From contig NZ_JADNQW010000005.1 of the NCBI RefSeq assembly GCF_015709455.1, positions 310,001 through 374,000 on the forward strand: a stretch of 64,000 bases of DNA. The letters are read 5' to 3'. The notes under the pieces were generated by a model. It was not told the DNA's origin and did no database searches. It saw only the letters and a list, made by a program, of their open reading frames with translations. The DNA is from Methylosinus sp. H3A. Its GTDB lineage: Bacteria > Pseudomonadota > Alphaproteobacteria > Rhizobiales > Beijerinckiaceae. Below, piece after piece: positions 25,103-34,164 of the stretch. Positions within the stretch are counted from its first letter, which is position 1, and each line of letters begins with the position of its first letter. The position numbers were made by a program, and so were the translations under genes.

Positions 25103-28100
25103 TCACTCCGCCGCCAAAGAGATGCGCGTCGCAAAGGCCTCGTCGAGGAAGGCCCGCAGCTGCGCCTGATGCTTGGACATTGTGCCCGCCGCGGTCGAGG
25201 CCGAAGCCGGACGGCCGATGTAGCGAGCGCGTTTGGACTTGCCGCCGACCTGCGTCAGCACCCATTCGAGATAGGGCTCGACGAAGGACCAGGCGCCCAT
25301 ATTCTTGGGCTCCTCCTGGCACCAGAAGACATCGGCCTGCTTGAAGCGCGACATCATCGTCACCAGTCCCTTCAACGGGAAGGGATAGAGCTGCTCGACG
25401 CGCAGGAGATAGACGTCATTGGCACCGCGCGACTCGCGCTCCTCGAACAGGTCGTAATAGACCTTGCCCGAGCACAGGATCACGCGCGCGATCTTGTCGT
25501 CGGGCGCGAGGCGGAATTTTTCCGAGGGCTGCAACTCCGCGTCGTCGGAGATGAAGCGATGGAACATCGTCCCCTCGCCCATCTCGTCGAGACGCGACAC
25601 GCAGCGCTTGTGGCGCAGCAGCGATTTCGGCGTCATCAACACCAGCGGCTTGCGAATGTCGCGATGCAATTGCCGACGCAGAATATGGAAGTAATTGGCC
25701 GGCGTCGAGCAATTGGCGACTTGCAGATTATCCTCCGCGCAGAGCTGCAGATAGCGCTCGAGCCTGGCCGAGGAATGCTCCGGCCCCTGCCCCTCATAGC
25801 CATGCGGCAGCAGGCAGACGAGGCCCGACATGCGCAGCCATTTGCGCTCGCCGGCGGAGAGGAACTGATCGAAGACGACCTGCGCGCCATTGGCGAAATC
25901 GCCGAATTGCGCCTCCCACAAAACCAGCGAGCGCGGCTCGGCGAGCGAATAGCCATATTCGAAGCCGAGCACCGCCTCTTCCGAGAGCATCGAATTGATG
26001 ACCTCGAAACGCCCCTGCCCCACGCCGACATGATCGAGCGGCAGATAGCGGGCCTCGTCCTCCTGATCGATCAGCACGGAATGGCGCTGCGAGAAGGTGC
26101 CGCGCTCACTGTCCTGGCCAGAGAGGCGGACATTATAGCCTTCCGCCAGCAGCGAGCCGAAGGCCAGCGCCTCCGCCGTCGCCCAATCTATGCCGACGCC
26201 GCTGGTGATCGATGCGCGGCGCCCGTCGAGGAAGCGCTGGATCGTGCGGTGAATGTGGAAATTCTCCGGCGTCTGCGTCAGCTCCATGCCGATGCGGCGC
26301 AGAGTCTCGACCGGCACGCCGGTCTTGCCGCGCCGCTCGTCCTCGGAGGATTGATAGCCGGGCTTCACGCCCGCCCAACGTCCGTCGAGCCAATCCGCCT
26401 TATTGGGCTTATAGGATTGCGACGCCTCCATCTCCTGCTCGAGACGCTGGCGCCATTCGTTCTTGATCGCGTCGACATCCTCGCGCGTCAGCAGTCCTTC
26501 GGCGATCAGCCTCTCGCTATAGAGCTCCAGCGTCGTCTTGTGCGCGCGGATTTTCTTATACATCAGCGGCTGGGTGAACGCCGGCTCGTCGCCCTCATTG
26601 TGGCCGAAACGGCGATAGCACCACATGTCGATGACGACGGGCTTCTGGAACTGCTGACGAAACTCCGTCGCTATGCGCGCGGCGTAGACGACCGCCTCCG
26701 GATCGTCGCCATTCACATGAAAGATCGGCGCCTCGACCATCTTCGCCACATCGGACGGATAGGGCGAGGAGCGCGAATAGCGCGGGTAGGTGGTGAAGCC
26801 GATCTGATTATTGATGATGAAATGCACCGAGCCGCCGGTGCGATGGCCCTTCAGCCCCGACAGGCCGAAACATTCCGCCACGACGCCCTGGCCGGCGAAG
26901 GCGGCGTCGCCATGGATGAGCAGCGGCATCACCACGCGCCGCTCGGTCTCGGTGCAGCGATATTGATCCTGCTTGGCGCGCACCTTGCCGAGCACGACGG
27001 GATCGACGATCTCGAGATGCGACGGATTGGCGGTGAGCGAGAGATGCACCTTATTGTTGTCGAACTCGCGATCCGACGAGGCGCCGAGGTGATATTTGAC
27101 GTCGCCCGAACCTTCCACCTCGTCCGGCAGAAAGGAGCCGCCCTTGAACTCGTGGAACAGAGCGCGATGCGGCTTGGCCATCACCTGACAGAGAATATTC
27201 AGCCGGCCGCGATGCGCCATGCCGAGCACGATCTCCTTGGCGCCGAGCGCGCCGCCGCGCTTGATGATCTGCTCCAGCGCCGGGATGATGGCTTCCGAGC
27301 CGTCGAGGCCGAAACGCTTCGTGCCCGTATATTTGACATCCAGAAACTTCTCGAAGCCTTCCGCCTCGACCAGCTTGCGCAGAATCGCCTTCTTGCCCTC
27401 CTCGGTGAAGACGATCTCCTTCTTCGGGCCTTCGATGCGCGCTTGAATCCAGGCTTTCTCCTCCGGATTGGAGATATGCATGAATTCATAGCCGATGGGG
27501 CCGCAATAGGTGCGGCGCAGGATCGCCACCATCTCGAAGACGCTGGCGTATTTCATGCCCATCACGCCGTCGATGAAGATTTTGCGATCGTAATCCTCAT
27601 CGGTGAAGCCATAGGTCTCGGGATGCAGCTCGCCATGGTCGTGGCGCTGCTCGAGGCCGAGCGGATCGAGATTGGCGTGCAAATGGCCGCGCATGCGATA
27701 GGCGCGGATCATCATCAGCGCGCGCACGCTGTCGCGCGCGGCGCGCTGGATTTCCTCGGCCGAAGGCGCACGCTCGCCCGCCGCCGCCTTGCCCGCCGCG
27801 GGCTTGACCGTCTCGCGCGCCTCGCCGCCCAGCGCCGCGACGAGTTCGTCCGCAGGCGTCGCCGGCCAGCCGGGCCGCGCCCAAGACGGGCCGGCCGCAG
27901 GAGCCGCGTCTACGCCGAGGCTCGCGAAATAGTCGCGCCAAGCCGGGCCGACCGACGAGGGATCGGCCTCATAGGCTGCGAGCAGATGTTCGAGGTATCT
28001 CGCGTCGACGCTCTGCAGAAGCGAGTTCTGGGCAGAAGCGTTCCCGCGCGGCGAGGGCTGTTTTTCACCGCCCGCCGATCCGCCATTCGTCTCGAGACGC

Positions 28101-28105
28101 GCCAT
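25103..28105 (-). CDS. sucA: 2-oxoglutarate dehydrogenase E1
   Basis: A 1000-residue thiamine-diphosphate enzyme that decarboxylates 2-oxoglutarate and loads succinyl groups on SucB. The N-terminal segment [22 protein letters not shown] is the usual E1 recognition helix. [19 protein letters not shown] and [20 protein letters not shown] mark the cofactor-binding half, and [18 protein letters not shown] and [14 protein letters not shown] mark the second half. Length fits the alphaproteobacterial enzyme. It overlaps nothing and is tightly followed by sucB. The promoter region carries an inverted repeat at 28146-28180. Confidence 0.97.
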   Translation of the reverse strand: MARLETNGGSAGGEKQPSPRGNASAQNSLLQSVDARYLEHLLAAYEADPSSVGPAWRDYFASLGVDAAPAAGPSWARPGWPATPADELVAALGGEARETVKPAAGKAAAGERAPSAEEIQRAARDSVRALMMIRAYRMRGHLHANLDPLGLEQRHDHGELHPETYGFTDEDYDRKIFIDGVMGMKYASVFEMVAILRRTYCGPIGYEFMHISNPEEKAWIQARIEGPKKEIVFTEEGKKAILRKLVEAEGFEKFLDVKYTGTKRFGLDGSEAIIPALEQIIKRGGALGAKEIVLGMAHRGRLNILCQVMAKPHRALFHEFKGGSFLPDEVEGSGDVKYHLGASSDREFDNNKVHLSLTANPSHLEIVDPVVLGKVRAKQDQYRCTETERRVVMPLLIHGDAAFAGQGVVAECFGLSGLKGHRTGGSVHFIINNQIGFTTYPRYSRSSPYPSDVAKMVEAPIFHVNGDDPEAVVYAARIATEFRQQFQKPVVIDMWCYRRFGHNEGDEPAFTQPLMYKKIRAHKTTLELYSERLIAEGLLTREDVDAIKNEWRQRLEQEMEASQSYKPNKADWLDGRWAGVKPGYQSSEDERRGKTGVPVETLRRIGMELTQTPENFHIHRTIQRFLDGRRASITSGVGIDWATAEALAFGSLLAEGYNVRLSGQDSERGTFSQRHSVLIDQEDEARYLPLDHVGVGQGRFEVINSMLSEEAVLGFEYGYSLAEPRSLVLWEAQFGDFANGAQVVFDQFLSAGERKWLRMSGLVCLLPHGYEGQGPEHSSARLERYLQLCAEDNLQVANCSTPANYFHILRRQLHRDIRKPLVLMTPKSLLRHKRCVSRLDEMGEGTMFHRFISDDAELQPSEKFRLAPDDKIARVILCSGKVYYDLFEERESRGANDVYLLRVEQLYPFPLKGLVTMMSRFKQADVFWCQEEPKNMGAWSFVEPYLEWVLTQVGGKSKRARYIGRPASASTAAGTMSKHQAQLRAFLDEAFATRISLAAE

Positions 28106-28145
28106 TCTGTTCAGTCTCCCGAGCGCAGAACTTTCTCGAAGTTGA

Positions 28146-28180
28146 GCGAAATCATTTTGACAATTCTTTAAAGATTTCGC
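28146..28180. promoter_or_regulatory. Inverted repeat upstream of sucA, candidate operator
   Basis: Perfect eight-base arms gcgaaatc (28146-28153) and gatttcgc (28173-28180) flank 19 AT-rich bases, 41-75 bases upstream of the sucA start. The position fits an operator or promoter-overlapping site; a hairpin in the leader RNA is the alternative. Confidence 0.4.
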
Positions 28181-28241
28181 CCCGCGCTCATATTTCGGGG
28201 GAGCGCGCCGGCGATTCGCCGACGCGCAATGTCGCCGAACC

Positions 28242-29126
28242 TCAGCGGTTCAGCGTTTCGACCAATGTCTTGCCGAGCCGCGCCGGAGACGGCGAGACGA
28301 CGATCCCGGCCGATTCCATCGCCGCGATCTTGCTCTCGGCGTCGCCTTTGCCGCCGGAGACGATCGCCCCGGCGTGACCCATGCGCCGCCCCGGAGGGGC
28401 GGTGCGGCCCGCGATGAAGCCGACCATCGGCTTCATGCGGCCCCGCTTGGCCTCGTCTTTCAAGAACTGGGCCGCGTCTTCTTCGGCGGAGCCGCCGATC
28501 TCGCCGATCATGACGATGGATTTGGTGGCTTCATCGGCCAGAAACAACTCCAGCACCTCGATGAAGTCGGTTCCCTTGACCGGATCGCCGCCGATTCCGA
28601 CGGCGCTGGTCTGGCCGAGGCCCTCGCGGGTCGTCTGGAACACGGCTTCATAGGTCAGTGTGCCGGAGCGCGAGACGACGCCGACGGAGCCGCGGCTGAA
28701 GATATTGCCCGGCATGATGCCGATCTTGCTCTCGCCCGCGGTGACGACGCCCGGGCAATTGGGCCCGATGAGGCGGGATTTGGAACCAGACAGAGCGCGC
28801 TTGACGCGGATCATGTCGTGGACCGGAACGCCCTCGGTTATGGCGACGATGAGCGCAATCTCGGCGTCGATCGCCTCGCAAATGGCGTCGGCCGCGCCCG
28901 GCGGCGGCACATAGATGACCGAAGCGTCGGCGCCGGTCTTCTCCCGCGCCTGCGCGACGGTGTCGAAGACGGGGAGGTCGAGATGCGTCGAGCCGCCCTT
29001 GCCGGGCGAGACGCCGCCGACCATGAGCGTGCCGTAACGCACCGCCTGCTCCGAGTGGAAAGTGCCGGTCTTGCCGGTGAATCCTTGACAGATGACCTTG
29101 GTGTTCTTGTCGATGAGGACGGACAT
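28242..29126 (-). CDS. sucD: Succinyl-CoA synthetase alpha subunit
   Basis: A 294-residue alpha subunit that carries the phosphohistidine: [20 protein letters not shown] starts the CoA-binding fold and [18 protein letters not shown] contains the active histidine. [11 protein letters not shown] and [11 protein letters not shown] are also diagnostic. ATG 29126 was chosen as the family start. It precedes sucA by 136 bases on the same strand. The beta-subunit gene sucC, which is normally directly upstream, is missing; a 344-base non-coding stretch lies there instead. Malate-CoA ligase alpha subunits of serine-cycle organisms are close relatives and cannot be fully excluded. Confidence 0.93.
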   Translation of the reverse strand: MSVLIDKNTKVICQGFTGKTGTFHSEQAVRYGTLMVGGVSPGKGGSTHLDLPVFDTVAQAREKTGADASVIYVPPPGAADAICEAIDAEIALIVAITEGVPVHDMIRVKRALSGSKSRLIGPNCPGVVTAGESKIGIMPGNIFSRGSVGVVSRSGTLTYEAVFQTTREGLGQTSAVGIGGDPVKGTDFIEVLELFLADEATKSIVMIGEIGGSAEEDAAQFLKDEAKRGRMKPMVGFIAGRTAPPGRRMGHAGAIVSGGKGDAESKIAAMESAGIVVSPSPARLGKTLVETLNR

Positions 29127-29470
29127 TCGAGCCCCTGGGGCGTCGGGGCGCGTCAGCGCCGCCAGTCTTGTTCGGGGAACGCGCCCGCACAAATCACGGG
29201 CGGCGCGACGATCTGCTCGCTCGAAACGCGTTTTTCGCCGTTTCGAGGAGCCGCAACTGCAAATTATTGAGAAACGTCGCCCGCATCAAGGCTGAGTGGC
29301 GCGGAAGCGGGCTCAGCTCCTGCGCGAAATTGCGGCAGAATGCGCAGCCGCCGCCGTCGCCGGAGAATTTCTAGGCGCCGAGCCGACGCAGGAAGACAAT
29401 CCGGCGCTGCGGCGCCTATATCCGCCGAGCGGCCGCCCGCGCGGGCGAGGAGCCGAAACCGAGGGCGCGA
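29127..29470. other. Non-coding region between sucD and hydrolase gene, with hairpins
   Basis: No convincing gene is seen. A nine-base-pair hairpin (29220-29247, core tcgaaacg / cgtttcga) and a six-base-pair one (29182-29202) lie in the likely sucD leader. Nothing resembling the end of sucC is present. Confidence 0.5.
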
Positions 29471-30349
29471 ATGGACCAGCATAGCGTGCGGCGCGAAAGC
29501 CGCTTTCTCGCCGCGGACGACGGGCTGCGGCTCCACTATGTCGACTATTCGCCGGCGAGCGACAGCGAGACGATTCCCGTCGTGTGCCTCCCCGGCCTCA
29601 CGCGCACGGCGCTGGATTTCGAGCCTCTGGCGCAGGCGCTGGCGGCGCGCGGCCGGCGCGTGCTGGCGCTCGACTATCGTGGCCGCGGCCTCTCGGAATG
29701 GGATGCGGACTGGAAACGCTACAGCCTGGACGTCGAGGAGGCCGATATTCTGGCCACGCTCGCGGCGGCGGGCGTCGCCTCGGCCGTCTTCGTCGGCACC
29801 TCGCGCGGCGGCATTCACACGATGCGCTTCGCCGCCCGCAGGCCGGAGATTTTGCGCGCGGCTGTCGTCAATGACATCGGCCCGGTCGTGGATGTCGGCG
29901 GGCTGTGGCGCATAAAGGGCTATGTCGGACGCCAGCCGGGCTCCGCCTCCATGGCGATCGCGCTGGCCGCGCTGAAGCTCGTCGCCGGCCCGCAATTCAC
30001 CAGCCTCACGCAGCAAGAATGGGAGGAATGGGCGCGGAGCACTTTCATCGAGACGGACGGCCGGCTCCAGCTGCGCTATGATCCCGCGCTCTCCCACACT
30101 CTGGACGAGGTCGGGCCCGACAGCGGGCCGATCCTGTTCCACGAGGAGTGGAAGGCGATGGCGGCCATCCCGACGCTGGTGATCCGCGGCGGCAACTCCG
30201 ATCTGCTCTCGGTCGAGACCTTCGCGGCGATGGGCGACGACCATCCGCTGCTCGAGCGGCTGACCGTGGCGGGCCAAGGCCATGCGCCGCTACTGCTCGA
30301 CGCGCCGACGATTCGGGCGATCGGCGATTTCATAGAGCGGCGAGGGTGA
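29471..30349 (+). CDS. Alpha/beta-hydrolase
   Basis: A 292-residue alpha/beta-hydrolase fold protein. The oxyanion region VVCLPGLTRTALDF is followed by the nucleophile elbow FVGTSRGGIHT with the serine, an acid in VIRGGNSDLLSVE, and the histidine in VAGQGHAPLL. The DYRGRGLSEWD segment is like that of esterases and enol-lactone hydrolases. Substrate is unknown. The start has GAGGG five bases upstream. It is convergent with xerD and stands alone. Confidence 0.88.
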   Translation: MDQHSVRRESRFLAADDGLRLHYVDYSPASDSETIPVVCLPGLTRTALDFEPLAQALAARGRRVLALDYRGRGLSEWDADWKRYSLDVEEADILATLAAAGVASAVFVGTSRGGIHTMRFAARRPEILRAAVVNDIGPVVDVGGLWRIKGYVGRQPGSASMAIALAALKLVAGPQFTSLTQQEWEEWARSTFIETDGRLQLRYDPALSHTLDEVGPDSGPILFHEEWKAMAAIPTLVIRGGNSDLLSVETFAAMGDDHPLLERLTVAGQGHAPLLLDAPTIRAIGDFIERRG

Positions 30350-30353
30350 GGGC

Positions 30354-31292
30354 TTAGTCGCCGAGCGGATGCAGGTCGCGCACCATGGCGCGGATGCGCT
30401 CGTCCAGCACATGCGTATAGATTTGCGTCGTCGAAATATCGGCGTGGCCGAGCAACTCCTGCACGACGCGCAGGTCCGCGCCATTCTGCAGCAGATGGCT
30501 GGCGAAGGCATGGCGCAGCCCATGCGGGCTGATGTCGCGAGACGGCAGCCCCGCCGCCGCGGCCGCGCTTTTGAGATCGCGCGCAAAGGCTTGGCGTGTG
30601 AGATGCCCCTCCGCGGCGTCCGAGGGGAAGAGGAAGGGCGACGACGCGAGCCCCGGCGAATGTTTCGCGAGCAATGCGCGATAGACGTTCAGCGCCGCCC
30701 GCGCTCGCTCCGAGAGCGGCACGAGCCGCTCCTTCGCGCCCTTGCCGCGCACAGTGACGAAAGGCTCGCGCGCACGCGCCGCGCTCGCCGGCAGGGATAC
30801 GAGCTCCGACACGCGCAGGCCGCTGGCGTAGAGAGTCTCCAGCGCGGCGTAGAGACGCGCGACACGCATGCGTTCGCCGACAGGGCGCGCCTCGTCGTCG
30901 ATCCCCTCCCGCGCCGTGTCGATGAGGCGCGTGACCTCCGAAATCGAGAGAATGTCCGGCGCGCTGCGATGGCGACGCGGCCCCTCCAGCGGCGCGGCCG
31001 GATCGTCGACGCGATAGCGGTCGACATAGAGGAATTTATGGAATTGCTTGAGCGCCGAGAGCCGCCGCGCGGCGGTCGCGCCGGTCATGCCGCGCGCCTC
31101 CAGCGCGGCGAGATAGGCGCGCAGGCCATCGGTCTCGACGCGAAGCGGATCGGCGCCGGTCTTCTCGAGAAAAGCGAAATAATCCTCGAGGTCGCGGCGA
31201 TAGGCGTCGAGCGTGTTGCGCGCGGCGCCGCGCTCGGCGGCCAGCATGTCGAGAAAGGCGGCGATCAGCGGATGGCGCTTGCCGTCGCCCAT
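30354..31292 (-). CDS. xerD: Site-specific tyrosine recombinase XerD
   Basis: A 312-residue tyrosine recombinase that with XerC resolves chromosome dimers at dif. The N-terminal SAM-like domain (FLDMLAAERGAARNTLDAYRRDL) is followed by the catalytic domain with Arg in YASGLRVSELV, Lys in VRGKGAKERLVPL, HGLRHAFASHLL, GHADISTTQIYTHV with the second His and the nucleophile Tyr. All six active residues are present, and length is standard. It is chromosomal housekeeping rather than an integrase: no mobile element or att repeat is seen nearby. A conserved micro-gene sits just upstream. Confidence 0.95.
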   Translation of the reverse strand: MGDGKRHPLIAAFLDMLAAERGAARNTLDAYRRDLEDYFAFLEKTGADPLRVETDGLRAYLAALEARGMTGATAARRLSALKQFHKFLYVDRYRVDDPAAPLEGPRRHRSAPDILSISEVTRLIDTAREGIDDEARPVGERMRVARLYAALETLYASGLRVSELVSLPASAARAREPFVTVRGKGAKERLVPLSERARAALNVYRALLAKHSPGLASSPFLFPSDAAEGHLTRQAFARDLKSAAAAAGLPSRDISPHGLRHAFASHLLQNGADLRVVQELLGHADISTTQIYTHVLDERIRAMVRDLHPLGD

Positions 31293-31299
31293 CGAAGTC

Positions 31300-31443
31300 T
31301 CACTTGTTGAGGCGCTGCGGGGCGATCGACTGCGTCATTTCGCGCGGCTGCGGCGTGACATAGGCGACGAGCGCCAGCATGCCCGCATAGGCGAGCGCTG
31401 CGAGCACGCCGACAATGACCAGAAAACGGATGAGGCTGGGCAA
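31300..31443 (-). CDS. Conserved membrane micro-protein upstream of xerD
   Basis: A 47-residue protein with one membrane helix (LIRFLVIVGVLAALAYAGMLALVAYV) and a short tail PQPREMTQSIAPQRLNK. I recall near-identical small proteins with the P-x-P-R-E-M-T tail at this place next to xerD in many Rhizobiales, sometimes mislabelled as histidine kinases. It starts with TTG, preceded by GAAAGG. It ends 7 bases before the xerD start, so the two are probably one transcript. Function is unknown. Confidence 0.68.
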   Translation of the reverse strand: MPSLIRFLVIVGVLAALAYAGMLALVAYVTPQPREMTQSIAPQRLNK

Positions 31444-31570
31444 GAATTGGGCCCTTTCGAGGAAAACGCATGGCAGCTATCGCCCGAAGCCGGCTGTTTT
31501 GCAACCGTCCGCGCGCCTCGGGAAATAGGCGCGCGCCCCCTGCTCCGCCATGGGCGACTTCTCGCCAGAG

Positions 31571-32377
31571 TCAACGAACCACCACTTTCGTTCCGACATG
31601 GACGCGGTCGTAGAGATCGACGACGTCGTCGTTCATCATGCGGATGCAGCCCGAGGAGACATTCTGGCCGATCGTATAGGGCTCGTTGGTGCCGTGGATG
31701 CGATAGAGCGAGGAGCCGAGATACATGGCGCGCGCGCCGAGCGGATTGGCCGGGCCGCCCTCCATGTGGCGCGGCAGATCGGGCCTTCGGGCGAGCATTT
31801 CGCCGGGCGGCGTCCAATCCGGCCACTCGGCCTTGCGGGAGATCGCCTTGACGCCCGCCCAGGTGAAGCCCGGCCGACCGACGCCAATGCCGTAGCGCAG
31901 CGCCCGCCCGCCGCCCTGCACGAGATAGAGGAATTTATTCCCCGAATCGATGACGATCGTGCCGGGACGCTCGGCACCCTCGTAATCGACCTCGGCGCGG
32001 AAGAAGACGGGATCGATCTGGCGCTGGACAGTCGCCTCCGGGGCGCCGAGAGCGGCGAGGCGCCGGCGCGGCTGCGGTTCCGGCGTCTGGCCGGTGACGA
32101 GCAGCTCGATAAAGCCGCCGCCATAGGCGCCGGGCGCCGCGGGCGGCTCTACCCGCGCCGCCAGGACGCGCGGCTGCGGCGCCGGCCGGGGCGGAACATA
32201 GGCTGGGGCCGGCGGCCGGGCGGCGGCGAGAACCGGCTCGGGCGCCTGCTCCGCGGCGGCGGGAAAGAGGCGGCCAGCCTCGGGCTCGCCTATGCCGGTG
32301 ATGACGCGCGGCGCGGCGGTTGCGCCAAAGGAAGAAGCGAAAAGGATGGCGACGAGAAAAGAGACTCTTGTGGACAT
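31571..32377 (-). CDS. L,D-transpeptidase (YkuD/ErfK family)
   Basis: A 268-residue exported protein: signal peptide (VSFLVAILFASSFGATAAP), about 90 residues of Ala/Pro-rich spacer, and a C-terminal YkuD domain. The catalytic motif is seen as YRIHGTNEP and SSGCIRMMNDDVVDLY, with the nucleophile cysteine. Such enzymes make 3-3 cross-links or attach proteins to peptidoglycan; Rhizobiales encode many. ATG 32377 is used because the signal peptide follows directly; an upstream ATG at 32422 adds 15 residues without SD support. An AT-rich region with an inverted repeat lies upstream. Confidence 0.9.
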   Translation of the reverse strand: MSTRVSFLVAILFASSFGATAAPRVITGIGEPEAGRLFPAAAEQAPEPVLAAARPPAPAYVPPRPAPQPRVLAARVEPPAAPGAYGGGFIELLVTGQTPEPQPRRRLAALGAPEATVQRQIDPVFFRAEVDYEGAERPGTIVIDSGNKFLYLVQGGGRALRYGIGVGRPGFTWAGVKAISRKAEWPDWTPPGEMLARRPDLPRHMEGGPANPLGARAMYLGSSLYRIHGTNEPYTIGQNVSSGCIRMMNDDVVDLYDRVHVGTKVVVR

Positions 32378-32466
32378 GGAACGCACTGCCCCCCGCGCCG
32401 CTGTAAGGATCGACGCGAACATCTTGCTCTAGCTGGACCGCCGGAAGAATAAACCCTGAATTTTAA

Positions 32467-32499
32467 TCGTAAATCTGAAGCATTATTTATGGTTTACGA
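32467..32499. promoter_or_regulatory. Inverted repeat in the AT-rich L,D-transpeptidase promoter region
   Basis: Arms tcgtaaa (32467-32473) and tttacga (32493-32499), 19 bases apart, sit 90-122 bases upstream of the L,D-transpeptidase start, in the most AT-rich stretch nearby. On the minus strand TTGTTT and AATAAT with 17 bases between could be a promoter overlapping it. Confidence 0.35.
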
Positions 32500-32563
32500 A
32501 TATTAAACAAGCGAGTCGAAGCCTCCGCTTTCATAAACTCGTATCCCGATCATTCGTCTATAG

Positions 32564-34039
32564 TCATGGTGAACGATCTCTTTCGTCGATCTCCTCTTCC
32601 TCTGCTTCCTGCACCGGCAACGACACGAAGATTCGCAGGCCGCCGGTCGGACGGCTCTCGACCGTCATCCACCCGCCAAGCGCTTGCGCGCGCTCACGCA
32701 TGCCCAGGAGCCCGCGGCCATATCGAGGCGGACCGGGCATGCCGACGCCGTCGTCCTCTACGACGATCTGCAGGACCGGAGCGCCGTCCTGCTCCTCGTC
32801 GCCGGCGCTCGCGGCGAATTCGATTCCGATCCGCGCGCGGCGCGCGTCGGAATGGCGAAAGACATTGGTCATCGCCTCCTGCACGACGCGATAGGCGGCG
32901 GAGAGAGTCGGCTCCTCTAGCGACGAGAGATCATGCGGCGCCGCGAGCTCGCAGAGAATATCCGGCCGGCTCGCCCGCCAAGACGCAATGAGCTCGTCGA
33001 GCGCCGTAGCGAGCCCGAATTCCGCGAGACCGCGTGGCTTCAACCTGCCGAGCAGGCCGCGGACGAGCGCTTGCATCGCCTCGCTCGCCTCGTTCATCTC
33101 GGCGCAAATCCGGCGGAGACGCTCAAGGTCGGGCGCAGGGCCGACCGTCATGTCGGACAGCGCGACCACGCCCGCGCGAATGGAAAAGAGACAGGGACCG
33201 GCTTCGTCATGAAGATCGCGGGCGATCTCTCTTCGCTCCTTTTCCTGGACGCGGAAGAGCTCGCTCATCAAGCTCTGGTTCTCGGCCTTCACCTGATCGA
33301 GAGTCGCGGCGAGCGAATTCAGCGCGCTGGAAATGCCGCGGAACTCACTCGCTCCGCGCAGCGCGACGCGCACATTGGACTTTCCCGCCTCGAGATCGGT
33401 GAGCGCGCGGCGCATGTCATCGAAAGGCGCGAGCGAGACATGAACCAATCCGAGAACGAGCGCGAAGAAGAGGAGCGTGGCCGCGAGGCTGATGAAGGCG
33501 AGCCAGGACAGATCGGACCATATCTCCGCCAATTCGTCGATCGGATTGGAGACAATGGCGACCCGTCCATCGCTGACGCCGCGGATCAGCACGGTCGGCA
33601 GGTTGCCGAGCCGCAGGATCGACACGCGCGTCGGCGCATCCACCAGAGAGACGAACCAATCCGGCACGCCGGCGCCGTCGTGGGCCTTCGGCGTCAGCTT
33701 GGCGAGCGAGGCGGCGTCCTCGCTGGCGAGAACCTTGATGTCGACATGGCGCAGCGCGCCGAGGCTCTCATAGAAGCGGCGCAACGCCGGAGCCGGATCG
33801 GCGGTCTCCTGGAGGCTGGCGAGCGCCGTCGCGAGCAATTCATGCGTCAGACGCAGAGTCGTCTCGTCTTCCGCACGAATTCGCGGCCCCGCATGCAGAA
33901 CCAGAACCGCGACATTGACGAAAAGCGTCAGCAGTAGAACGACGCCGACGAGCCAGATCAATCCCGCCCGAAGCGACAGAGAGCGCATGAGTTTCCGTCC
34001 CGCCATGGACGACGACAGTACCAGGACGTCGTCGAGCAT
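32564..34039 (-). CDS. Membrane sensor histidine kinase, NarX/UhpB-like (HisKA_3), orphan
   Basis: A protein of up to 491 residues: membrane helix near residues 22-48, a periplasmic domain of about 130 residues, a second helix (SWLAFISLAATLLFFALVLGLVHV), HAMP, then the dimerisation motif EKERREIARDLHDEAGP with the phospho-histidine, and an ATPase with VVQEAMTNVFRHSDA, VEDDGVGMP and GLLGMRERAQALGGW. HisKA_3 kinases usually pair with a LuxR-type regulator; none is adjacent. Start choice is uncertain: ATGs at 34006 and 33988 are alternatives, the last having the best spacing to a GGA. The C-terminus is acidic. Confidence 0.88.
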   Translation of the reverse strand: MLDDVLVLSSSMAGRKLMRSLSLRAGLIWLVGVVLLLTLFVNVAVLVLHAGPRIRAEDETTLRLTHELLATALASLQETADPAPALRRFYESLGALRHVDIKVLASEDAASLAKLTPKAHDGAGVPDWFVSLVDAPTRVSILRLGNLPTVLIRGVSDGRVAIVSNPIDELAEIWSDLSWLAFISLAATLLFFALVLGLVHVSLAPFDDMRRALTDLEAGKSNVRVALRGASEFRGISSALNSLAATLDQVKAENQSLMSELFRVQEKERREIARDLHDEAGPCLFSIRAGVVALSDMTVGPAPDLERLRRICAEMNEASEAMQALVRGLLGRLKPRGLAEFGLATALDELIASWRASRPDILCELAAPHDLSSLEEPTLSAAYRVVQEAMTNVFRHSDARRARIGIEFAASAGDEEQDGAPVLQIVVEDDGVGMPGPPRYGRGLLGMRERAQALGGWMTVESRPTGGLRIFVSLPVQEAEEEEIDERDRSP

Positions 34040-34164
34040 TCGATGCTGACATGGCGTTTCGCCGTGCGTCTACGGAGATTTCCCCGTCGTATCGTTCCTG
34101 TTTTTCCCGATGAACGCCAGAACAGCCCGAGCCAACCGATCGCAGCGCGGCACTCTGCGATCTT

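Noticed and set aside
25169..28171. A 1000-codon open frame on the plus strand opposite sucA
   Set aside because: It mirrors sucA; its product is full of Arg/His/Leu without domains. Long antisense frames are expected in GC-rich coding DNA.
29127..29470. Remnant of sucC upstream of sucD
   Set aside because: None of the frames on the minus strand resembles the end of a succinyl-CoA synthetase beta subunit.
30354..31292. Phage or island integrase
   Set aside because: The sequence is XerD in length and motifs, with no att repeats, tRNA or mobile genes nearby.
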